Below are positions 1-5,598 of a stretch of 9,632 nt of DNA, piece by piece. The translations under genes were made by a program, and so were the position numbers. Location: NCBI GenBank assembly GCA_013290035.1, contig JABCYT010000081.1, positions 1 through 9,632 on the forward strand, in the 5' to 3' direction. The notes beneath the pieces are model-generated. The model had not been told where the DNA came from. It searched no databases and was given only the letters and a program-made list of their open reading frames with translations. This DNA is from Alphaproteobacteria bacterium. Lineage in GTDB: Bacteria; Pseudomonadota; Alphaproteobacteria; Reyranellales; Reyranellaceae. Positions within the stretch are counted from its first letter, which is position 1. Each line of letters opens with the position of its first letter.

Positions 1-463
1 CGGCTTTGCCCACATCATGGAGATCGAAACCGTAGGCCATGCCGTTGTCGATCATGCGGCCGCCGATCTCGGTGGTCCTGGCCACGCATAACGCCACGAT
101 CCGGCAGTCGTGGTCCCATTTGCCGGGATTGCAATGGATCAGATGGTCCGCCGGCGTCAGCAGGTCGTCGAGCGCGGCGCGGGCGCGCATGCCGGGCACG
201 GTCTCCTGCCCGTCCCGGTCGCGCAACTCGGGCGCCTGGATGCCCCAGATCCGGACGCGAGGCTTCAGGCCGACGACGGCCAGCGTGTCGCCGGTGACGG
301 CGAAGGCCGCGCCGTCGAAGGGCTTTGGCAGCGCGCCCATGGTCGCGACGCAATCGGGTGCCTTGCCGGAGAAAGAGGACGGAGGTTTCTCCTGAGCCTG
401 GGCGAGCGAACCGGGGGTGGTGGCCAGAAGCAGGGCGAGGATGAGGGCGCGTGGGAATTTCAT
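1..463 (-). CDS. Secreted staphylococcal-nuclease-like (thermonuclease family) protein, C-terminus cut by window edge
   Basis: The reading frame opens at the ATG at 463 and stays open for 154 codons to the left edge, so the C-terminus is missing. Residues 1-23 look like a Sec signal peptide: Lys2 and Arg5, a hydrophobic run LILALLLA, and a cleavage site after the AQA at 21-23. Residues about 50-146 match the SNase fold, an OB-fold that cuts phosphodiester bonds with Ca2+. Seen are GDT (Asp59, equivalent to nuclease Asp21), VRIWGI (Arg71, equivalent to Arg35), APE (Glu79, equivalent to Glu43) and DHDCR (Asp117 and Arg121, equivalent to Asp83 and Arg87). The usual D-A/T-P-E reads Q76-A-P-E, so the Ca2+ ligand Asp40 is replaced by Gln. 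Cys111, Cys120 and Cys126 could form disulfides in the periplasm. The family call is good; activity is uncertain because of Gln76. It diverges from the aldo/keto reductase across 132 bp. Confidence 0.8.
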   Translation of the reverse strand, partial: MKFPRALILALLLATTPGSLAQAQEKPPSSFSGKAPDCVATMGALPKPFDGAAFAVTGDTLAVVGLKPRVRIWGIQAPELRDRDGQETVPGMRARAALDDLLTPADHLIHCNPGKWDHDCRIVALCVARTTEIGGRMIDNGMAYGFDLHDVGKA

Positions 464-583
464 TTGCCTACAGCAGCAATTTGACAATAGCGGGGAGCAT
501 CAACGACGAATGAGCAAATTGTCTGCTGGCCGGCAACATGCATTTGCCCGGAAACGCCCGTGGTGATCTTCTATACTCGCAGC

Positions 584-590
584 AAAGAGG
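584..590 (+). promoter_or_regulatory. Ribosome binding site of the aldo/keto reductase gene
   Basis: AAAGAGG lies 5 nt before ATG 596 and decides this start over the in-frame ATG at 560. Confidence 0.7.
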
Positions 591-595
591 TACCC

Positions 596-1600
<1,005 letters not shown>

Positions 1601-1659
1601 CGTCGCCCATTTGGCATCGGCAATGAAGGCAGATTGGCGCGCGGCCGGCGGTGCCACAC

Positions 1660-1683
1660 TGATTCCCAAAATGACGGGAATCA
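1660..1683. repeat. Perfect inverted repeat, 8-bp arms with 8-nt loop
   Basis: TGATTCCC (1660-1667) and GGGAATCA (1676-1683) are exact reverse complements around AAAATGAC. The element lies 60 nt past the aldo/keto reductase stop and 107 nt before the glutathione S-transferase start. No T-run follows on the + strand, so a classical rho-independent terminator is unlikely. A regulator-binding operator or a 3'-end stabilising hairpin are the alternatives. Confidence 0.4.
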
Positions 1684-1734
1684 TGGAAGGGGCCGCGACC
1701 GAGCGACGCTTGTCCGCAGCACATGACCTGACAG

Positions 1735-1778
1735 CCCCGACATCGGGGTGTAAGCAGACGCCGTTTCTGACATCGGGG
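1735..1778. repeat. Short palindrome and repeated GACATCGGGG box upstream of the glutathione S-transferase
   Basis: CCCCGA-CA-TCGGGG (1735-1748) is a perfect palindrome around CA. Its right half, GACATCGGGG (1739-1748), recurs exactly at 1769-1778, a 30-bp period, i.e. about three helical turns. The second copy carries the G-rich stretch that would serve as the weak ribosome site for ATG 1790. This arrangement could bind a regulator or affect translation, but no partner gene is visible. Confidence 0.3.
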
Positions 1779-1789
1779 GGATCATTGTC

Positions 1790-2395
1790 ATGACGGAAGA
1801 GATCGTCTTCTATCACAACCCGCGCTCGCGATCGCAGATGGTGCACTGGATGCTCGAGGAGGCCGGTGCGCCGTACCGCATTGTGCCGATCGACTTCGAG
1901 AAGGGCGAGCACAAGGCGCCCGCCTTCCTGGCGATCAATCCCATGGGCAAGCTGCCCACCATCGTCCATCGCGGCGTGGTGGTGACCGAAACGGCGGCGA
2001 TCATTGCCTACATCGCCGACAATTTCCCTGAGGCCGGCCTCGCGCCCGAGCCCACGGACGCCGGCCGCGGCGCCTACTATCGCTGGCTGTTTTTCGGCGC
2101 TGGCTGCTTCGAGCCCGCGCTGATCGACAAGATGATGAAGCGGCCGGAGGTCGAGCGGAAGGCCGCCGTCGGCTGGGGAAGCTACGACGACGTCCTGGCG
2201 ACGCTCAAGAAGGCGCTGGCCGACGGCCCCTACCTGCTCGGCGAGACGTTCAGCGCCGCCGACGTCTATGTCGGCTCGGAGATCCGCTTCGCGATGATGT
2301 TCGGTGCTCCCGGCCTCAAGGGCGAGAAGGTGTTCGACGATTATGTCGCGCGCCTTTCCGCCCGACCCGCCGCGCAGCGCACCGCGGGGGGCTGA
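1790..2395 (+). CDS. Glutathione S-transferase family protein
   Basis: This 201-residue protein has the two-domain GST layout. The N-terminal thioredoxin-like domain (about residues 4-78) contains YHNPRSRSQMVHWMLEE with candidate catalytic Ser13, the NPMGKLPTI loop with cis-Pro55, and Glu66-Thr67 (VTETAAI), which normally hold the gamma-glutamyl part of glutathione. The C-terminal helical domain (about 88-195) carries LLGETFSAADVY, the N-capping box motif of GSTs. It is cytosolic and probably conjugates glutathione to an electrophile or acts as a related thiol transferase; the substrate is not evident. ATG 1790 has only a loose GGGGGG ribosome site about 9 nt upstream. It ends 10 nt before the adenylate cyclase gene, so the two are probably co-transcribed. 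An alternative reading is an isomerase-type GST. Confidence 0.92.
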   Translation: MTEEIVFYHNPRSRSQMVHWMLEEAGAPYRIVPIDFEKGEHKAPAFLAINPMGKLPTIVHRGVVVTETAAIIAYIADNFPEAGLAPEPTDAGRGAYYRWLFFGAGCFEPALIDKMMKRPEVERKAAVGWGSYDDVLATLKKALADGPYLLGETFSAADVYVGSEIRFAMMFGAPGLKGEKVFDDYVARLSARPAAQRTAGG

Positions 2396-2405
2396 CAGGC
2401 GCCCG

Positions 2406-4289
2406 ATGCCGAGCTCGGGCACCAACCGGCGGCTGGCGACCATCCTGTTCGCCGACATCGACGGCTACAGCCGCCTGATGCGCGCCGACGAGGAACGGAC
2501 CCTCGACGATCTGCATGCGCATCTCACCGAGCTCGTCGGTCCGGTGGTCGAGCGCTTCCATGGCCGCATCGTCAAGACGGTGGGCGACGGCGTGCTGGTG
2601 GAATTCGCCAGCGCCGTCGAGGCGGTACGCTCGGCGGTCGAGCTGCAGCGCGGCATGGTCGAGCGCAACGTCGGCACGCCGGTCGAGCGTCGCCAGGCAT
2701 TCCGCATCGGCCTGCACCTGGGTGACATCATCGTGTCAGACGACGACGTGTTCGGCGACACGGTCAACCTCGCGGCGCGGCTGCAGGGATTGGCGGAGGC
2801 CGGCTCGATCGTGCTGTCGGCCAGCGTCTACGAGCAGGTCCGCGACAAGCTCGCTTTGCCGTTCCGCTCCCAAGGCTCGCGCACGCTCAAGAACATCGAC
2901 CGGCCGATCCGGACCTACGCCCTGGATGCAGCTTCCCTGTCCGAGACCGCCGCCACGGCGGCCAAGCCGGCGCCGTCGCGGCGTCGTATGATGACCTTGG
3001 CCGCGGTTGCCGTGGCGACCGCACTGGCCGCGGGCGGCGCCGCCGCCTACTTCACCGGGCTCCTGTCGTCGACGGAGGAGGCGGCCGCGGCAAGCGTTCG
3101 ACAGTCGACCGACAGCGGCCTGTCGGTCGCCGTCCTGGTGTTCGCCAACCAGAGCGGCGATGCGGCCCAGGACTACTTCTCCGACGGCCTCACCGAGGAC
3201 ATCACGCGCGCCCTCGGGCGCTTCAAGGAACTCACGGTGATCGCCTACGGCGCGGTGCTGCCCTTCCGCAACAAGGAGCTGCCGCCGGCGGAAATCGGCC
3301 GTGCGTTGAACGCCCGTTACCTCGTGAGCGGCAGCGTGCGCCGCATGGGCAACCGTGTCAGGGTGACCGTGCAGCTGGGCGACGCGGCCAATGGCACTCA
3401 GCTGTGGTCCGAGCAATATGACGACGAGCTGAGCGACATCTTCGCCGTCCAGGAGCGCATCGCCCGCCGCGTCGCCGGCACGCTGGCCTCCAACCTGCAG
3501 CAGATCGCCCTGCAGAAGAGCCTGCGCAAGCCGACCGACAACCTCGACGCCTACGACCTGGTGCTGCGTGCTCGCGCGCTCGCCGCCGATCCAACGCGGC
3601 TCGCCAATCGTTCGGCGCGCGAACTGCTCGAGCGGGTGATCCAGCTCGCGCCGGGCTACGCCGACGCCTATGCCCAGCTTGCCGACGCCTATTTCCAGCG
3701 GGCCGCCTTCGGCTGGTCGGAATTCGCCCAGAGCGATATCGAGACGGCAATCCGGCTCGCCCAGAAGGCGATCGAGCTCGACGAGGAATGTGTGCTGGCC
3801 CACGGTGTCCTTGCCCGCGCCTATACGTCGATCCTCAAGTACGATATCGGCCTCGCCGAATCGGAGCGGGCGCTGCAGATCAATCCGAGCGACTCCGAGG
3901 CCCTGCTCACGCGGGCGGCCGTGCTGCTATGGACCGGGCGCATCGACGAATCGATCGCGGCCGCCGAAGCGGCCATGCGCCTCAACGTCAATATCGGCTC
4001 GGAGGCCTCGCTCAATCTCGGCCTCGCCTACCTGCTGAGCCACCGCGACGCCGACGCCGTGCGGCTGCTCGAAGCGGCGCGCGCACGGTATCCGACGCAT
4101 CCGCTGCTCGACTTCCCGCTGGCCGCCGCCTACGCCGAGCTCGGCCGAACGGACGACGCGCTGGATGCCGTCCGGCAGGGCAAGCGCAAGAATCCGCATT
4201 TCGATCTGGCGAGCTTCGGCTCGCGCTTCCAGGACCCGGCGTTGCAGCGCCGGGTCGAGGAAAGCCTGCGCAAGGCAGGTCTGAACTGA
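2406..4289 (+). CDS. Class III adenylate cyclase fused to a membrane segment, TolB-like domain and TPR repeats
   Basis: This 627-residue protein should convert ATP to cAMP. The cyclase homology domain (about 8-175) has every key residue: metal ligands Asp17 (FADIDGYS) and Asp61 (VGDGVLVEF), adenine-selecting Lys57 and Asp114 (DDVFGD), and transition-state Asn121 and Arg125 (VNLAAR). The Lys/Asp pair favours ATP over GTP. A basic stretch RRR (192-194) leads into one membrane helix (about 195-216). A TolB/FlgO-like domain follows (238-375; VAVLVFANQSGD, YFSDGLTEDI, LVSGSVRRMGNRVRVTVQL), then TPR helices (about 380-627). If the N-terminus is cytoplasmic, the TolB-like and TPR parts face the periplasm and could sense or bind a partner. 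I chose ATG 2406. The ATG at 2304 would run 92 nt through the glutathione S-transferase and add unconserved residues. The ribosome site is weak, which fits coupling to the upstream gene. Confidence 0.92.
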   Translation: MPSSGTNRRLATILFADIDGYSRLMRADEERTLDDLHAHLTELVGPVVERFHGRIVKTVGDGVLVEFASAVEAVRSAVELQRGMVERNVGTPVERRQAFRIGLHLGDIIVSDDDVFGDTVNLAARLQGLAEAGSIVLSASVYEQVRDKLALPFRSQGSRTLKNIDRPIRTYALDAASLSETAATAAKPAPSRRRMMTLAAVAVATALAAGGAAAYFTGLLSSTEEAAAASVRQSTDSGLSVAVLVFANQSGDAAQDYFSDGLTEDITRALGRFKELTVIAYGAVLPFRNKELPPAEIGRALNARYLVSGSVRRMGNRVRVTVQLGDAANGTQLWSEQYDDELSDIFAVQERIARRVAGTLASNLQQIALQKSLRKPTDNLDAYDLVLRARALAADPTRLANRSARELLERVIQLAPGYADAYAQLADAYFQRAAFGWSEFAQSDIETAIRLAQKAIELDEECVLAHGVLARAYTSILKYDIGLAESERALQINPSDSEALLTRAAVLLWTGRIDESIAAAEAAMRLNVNIGSEASLNLGLAYLLSHRDADAVRLLEAARARYPTHPLLDFPLAAAYAELGRTDDALDAVRQGKRKNPHFDLASFGSRFQDPALQRRVEESLRKAGLN

Positions 4290-4293
4290 GTTT

Positions 4294-4373
4294 GCTGGGG
4301 GCGCGCCACTCCAGTGGCGCGTCTTGGTCAGTATCTCAGGAAGATCGCGCGACTGGAGTCGCGCGCCCCAGCG
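4294..4373. repeat. REP/BIME-like pair of inverted hairpins between convergent genes
   Basis: Two perfect 20-bp palindromes stand 24 nt apart. The first (4302-4321) has arms CGCGCCACT/AGTGGCGCG around CC. The second (4346-4365) has arms CGCGCGACT/AGTCGCGCG around GG. The second is the reverse complement of the first except for one C/G swap in each arm, and the two swaps compensate so each stem stays perfect. Flanking GCTGGGG (with one extra G on the left) and its complement CCCCAGC extend the large inverted repeat. It lies between the stop of the cyclase gene (4289) and the stop of the YHS gene (4375), so a bidirectional terminator or mRNA-end stabiliser is plausible. There is no U-run. Confidence 0.7.
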
Positions 4374-4374
4374 C

Positions 4375-4863
4375 TTACTGGCTGGGCGTGTTCTTGAGGT
4401 TTTTCCAGTTGTTCGCAGCTTTGCTTGCCGCCACCTGCGGGTCCTGGCGGAAGCGCTCGGCGCCGCCGGCCCCGGCGAAGACGTAGAGATTGCCGTCGGA
4501 GATCATCCAGATGGTAGGGTCGGCCTCGCGGCGTACGCCGTTCGACATGTTCATGGCGCAGGAGCCGCCGAACTGCGGCGCGTACTTCTCCGGATTGGCC
4601 TTGAACAGATCGCGGTGCCGCGCGTTGGCGAAGCGGTAGCGCACGCCGTCATAGACGTACTCGTAGTCGGCAAGGCCGGGCGTTGGCGTGGCGAGCGTGA
4701 AATAGGCGACGGGATCATAGCCCTTCAGACCAAGGCGCACGGTCGCCGGCGGAGTTGCCTGCGCAATGGCGCGAACCTCGGCGAGCGCGCCCATCGATCC
4801 GGCTGCACCGCCCACAACAGCGGCGGCTGCCATCACCATCAGAACAGTGCGACGCGTGAACAT
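4375..4863 (-). CDS. Exported YHS-domain protein
   Basis: This 162-residue protein begins MFTRRTVLMVM followed by an Ala-rich hydrophobic stretch to about residue 28. The twin arginine (4-5) suggests a Tat-type signal, though Sec export is possible. Residues about 44-160 match the bacterial YHS-domain family: LKGYDPVAYF (46-55), YRFANARHRDLFKANPEKYAPQFGGSCAM (76-104) with Cys102 in the conserved GG-x-C-A position, and DGNLYVF. In some relatives this cysteine is a selenocysteine; here it is a normal Cys codon. The role of the family is poorly defined, and metal binding in the periplasm is the usual suggestion. The start is ATG 4863, preceded by GGAGAG at 7 nt. A TTG at 4878 would add five residues, but it overlaps that ribosome site. 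It converges with the cyclase gene and diverges from the small lipoprotein genes. Confidence 0.88.
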   Translation of the reverse strand: MFTRRTVLMVMAAAAVVGGAAGSMGALAEVRAIAQATPPATVRLGLKGYDPVAYFTLATPTPGLADYEYVYDGVRYRFANARHRDLFKANPEKYAPQFGGSCAMNMSNGVRREADPTIWMISDGNLYVFAGAGGAERFRQDPQVAASKAANNWKNLKNTPSQ

Positions 4864-4870
4864 GGCTACA

Positions 4871-4876
4871 CTCTCC
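4871..4876 (-). promoter_or_regulatory. Ribosome binding site of the YHS gene
   Basis: On the - strand GGAGAG precedes ATG 4863 by 7 nt. It settles the start, because the alternative TTG at 4878 immediately abuts it. Confidence 0.7.
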
Positions 4877-4956
4877 AACGCTATGCCGGCAACTCACCAT
4901 CTCGCGCCGGCCGGCAGGTTGCCACGTGGGCTGAAATTGGGGCGGGATGTGGGCAG

Positions 4957-4985
4957 CGTATAAATGTCCGTTCAAGTATTGTCAG
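4957..4985 (-). promoter_or_regulatory. Candidate sigma70-type promoter of the YHS gene
   Basis: On the - strand a CTGACA -35 box (4980-4985, five of six consensus bases) and a TATACG -10 box (4957-4962, four of six) are separated by exactly 17 nt. Transcription would start near 4950 and leave a leader of about 85 nt before ATG 4863. Spacing and match are good for such a GC-rich genome. The DNA around it is the most AT-rich intergenic stretch in the window. Confidence 0.5.
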
Positions 4986-5035
4986 CCGAAATGATCGCTT
5001 CGACGTCGACCGCGTGCGCGGGCTGCGAGGTTGGG

Positions 5036-5071
5036 ATGAAGCGGATTCGTCTGACGTTAGCGAACTTGTGA
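5036..5071 (+). other. Possible 11-residue leader peptide ORF upstream of the lipoprotein genes
   Basis: ATG 5036 has GAGG (5027-5030) 5 nt upstream, a better ribosome site than any of the lipoprotein genes has. It encodes MKRIRLTLANL and stops at 5069-5071. An imperfect hairpin begins 2 nt later. This could be a leader peptide that affects expression of the downstream genes, a decayed start of a former copy, or chance. The peptide has no run of a single amino acid, so classical attenuation is not indicated. Confidence 0.25.
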
Positions 5072-5072
5072 A

Positions 5073-5094
5073 GTCGGGCCTGTTGAAGCCCGGC
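5073..5094 (+). promoter_or_regulatory. Hairpin in the leader of the lipoprotein cluster
   Basis: GTCGGGC (5073-5079) pairs with GCCCGGC (5088-5094) through seven pairs including one G-U, around an 8-nt loop. There is no T-run after it, so it is not an obvious intrinsic terminator. It lies between the short ORF at 5036-5071 and the first lipoprotein start. Confidence 0.3.
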
Positions 5095-5117
5095 TAGGCG
5101 GGCGCCATGTCGAGGGC

Positions 5118-5297
5118 ATGAAGACATTCAGCCCCAGGCCGCTGGTCGCCCTTGCTGCGGTCGTTGCGACAGCGCTCGTCGCGGGATGTGTCTCGACGGC
5201 CAGCGACGGCCGGTACCAGACCAACCCGCGCGGCGGCTGGGACAATTTTCGCGCCGAGACGCCCGCAGCGGAACCGAGGCAAGCGTCGGTCGCATGA
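5118..5297 (+). CDS. Tiny lipoprotein 1 of a three-gene tandem family (unrecognised)
   Basis: This 59-residue protein is a predicted lipoprotein. It has MKTFSPRP, a hydrophobic stretch, and the lipobox V21-A-G-C24. The mature part is 36 residues and carries S29-D-G-R-Y-Q34, G39-G40, N43 and F44-R-A-E47, then a Pro/Ala-rich tail. ATG 5118 is the only possible start, since the frame has a stop at 5058-5060 and no other start codon between. Its own ribosome site is poor (GAGGG only 1 nt before the ATG). A four-codon ORF (5107-5121, M-S-R-A-stop) with AGGCGGG upstream overlaps this start by ATGA and could deliver ribosomes. No Asp follows the Cys, so the E. coli rule would place it in the outer membrane. 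Repetition of the same plan in the next two genes is the main evidence that it is real. Function unknown. Confidence 0.72.
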   Translation: MKTFSPRPLVALAAVVATALVAGCVSTASDGRYQTNPRGGWDNFRAETPAAEPRQASVA

Positions 5298-5431
5298 AAG
5301 CGATTTTTCTCAAGACGCTGGCGGGAGGTGTCGTGCTGATCATGATGGCGCTGCTCGCCGGCTGTCCCGGCATCCCCAATGACGGCCGCTACCAGGATCA
5401 CGACGGCGGCCGCAGCAATTTCCGCGCGTGA
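5294..5431 (+). CDS. Tiny lipoprotein 2 of the tandem family (unrecognised)
   Basis: This 45-residue protein overlaps lipoprotein 1 by the four bases ATGA (5294-5297). It has MKAIFLK, a hydrophobic segment, and the lipobox L21-A-G-C24. The mature peptide is only 22 residues: PGIPNDGRYQ (25-34), then HDGGRSN (36-42) and FRA at the end. The only purine-rich site upstream, GAGG at 5276-5279, is 14 nt away, so translation probably depends on ribosomes finishing lipoprotein 1. Compared with lipoprotein 3 over Cys24-Ala45 (22 codons), 11 codons are identical, 8 differ silently and 3 change the residue. That points to selection on the peptide. It may be a shortened copy lacking the acidic/proline tail of the other two. 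Function unknown. Confidence 0.75.
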   Translation: MKAIFLKTLAGGVVLIMMALLAGCPGIPNDGRYQDHDGGRSNFRA

Positions 5432-5552
5432 AAGCTTTTCGTCCAAACCTGCTTGCAGGCCTCGTTGCGACGGCCATAGCTCTGCTCGTTGCGGGATGCC
5501 CTGGCATACCCAACGACGATCGATATCAGATCCACGACGGCGGCCGCAGCAA
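5399..5552 (+). repeat. Exact 20-bp direct repeat in lipoproteins 2 and 3
   Basis: The same 20 bases occur at 5399-5418 and 5533-5552, both in frame and encoding HDGGRS plus the first two bases of the Asn codon. They are 134 bp apart, almost one gene unit. This marks the duplication and could allow deletion or copy-number change by recombination. Confidence 0.7.
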
Positions 5553-5598
5553 CACCCGCGCCGAGGTGCTCGTGCCGTCCGCTACACGGCCTTCATGA
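5428..5598 (+). CDS. Tiny lipoprotein 3 of the tandem family (unrecognised)
   Basis: This 56-residue protein starts at GTG 5428, overlapping the stop of lipoprotein 2 as GTGA (5428-5431), with no ribosome site of its own. The signal part (K-A-F-R-P, VATA, lipobox V21-A-G-C24) resembles lipoprotein 1. The mature part (PGIPNDDRYQ at 25-34, HDGGRSN at 36-42, TRAE at 43-46) resembles lipoprotein 2. It then adds a ten-residue tail VLVPSATRPS. Its last 17 bp (5582-5598) overlap the 3' end of the convergent tartrate dehydratase gene, and part of the tail is encoded there. The tail may therefore be a by-product of the gene order. The mosaic similarity suggests duplication with recombination among the copies. 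Function unknown. Confidence 0.73.
   Translation: MKAFRPNLLAGLVATAIALLVAGCPGIPNDDRYQIHDGGRSNTRAEVLVPSATRPS

Noticed and set aside
481..509. TTGACA (481-486) resembling a perfect -35 box on the + strand
   Set aside because: No -10-like hexamer lies at 16-18 nt, where the bases are CGACGA.
550..577. Promoter-like TATACT (572-577) with GGAAAC 16 nt upstream, before the aldo/keto reductase
   Set aside because: The -35 match is poor, and the transcript would begin almost at the ribosome site (584-590), so I do not call it.
1611..1793. 60-codon + strand frame between the aldo/keto reductase and the glutathione S-transferase
   Set aside because: No ribosome site, signal or recognisable motif, and it crosses the palindromes and overlaps the next start by chance.
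2736..3803. 355-codon open frame on the - strand
   Set aside because: Antisense to the adenylate cyclase/TPR gene, with low-complexity composition and no motif.
4555..4563. Possible selenocysteine in the YHS protein, as in some relatives
   Set aside because: The key position (Cys102) is encoded as cysteine and no in-frame TGA is present.
4979..5007. + strand promoter for the lipoproteins from TTGTCA at 4979-4984
   Set aside because: The hexamer at 17 nt is GACGTC, not -10-like. The bases overlap the better - strand promoter of the YHS gene.
4324..5097. 257-codon + strand open frame across the YHS gene and its upstream region
   Set aside because: It is antisense to a recognisable YHS domain, runs through the hairpin pair, and has no domain or ribosome site.
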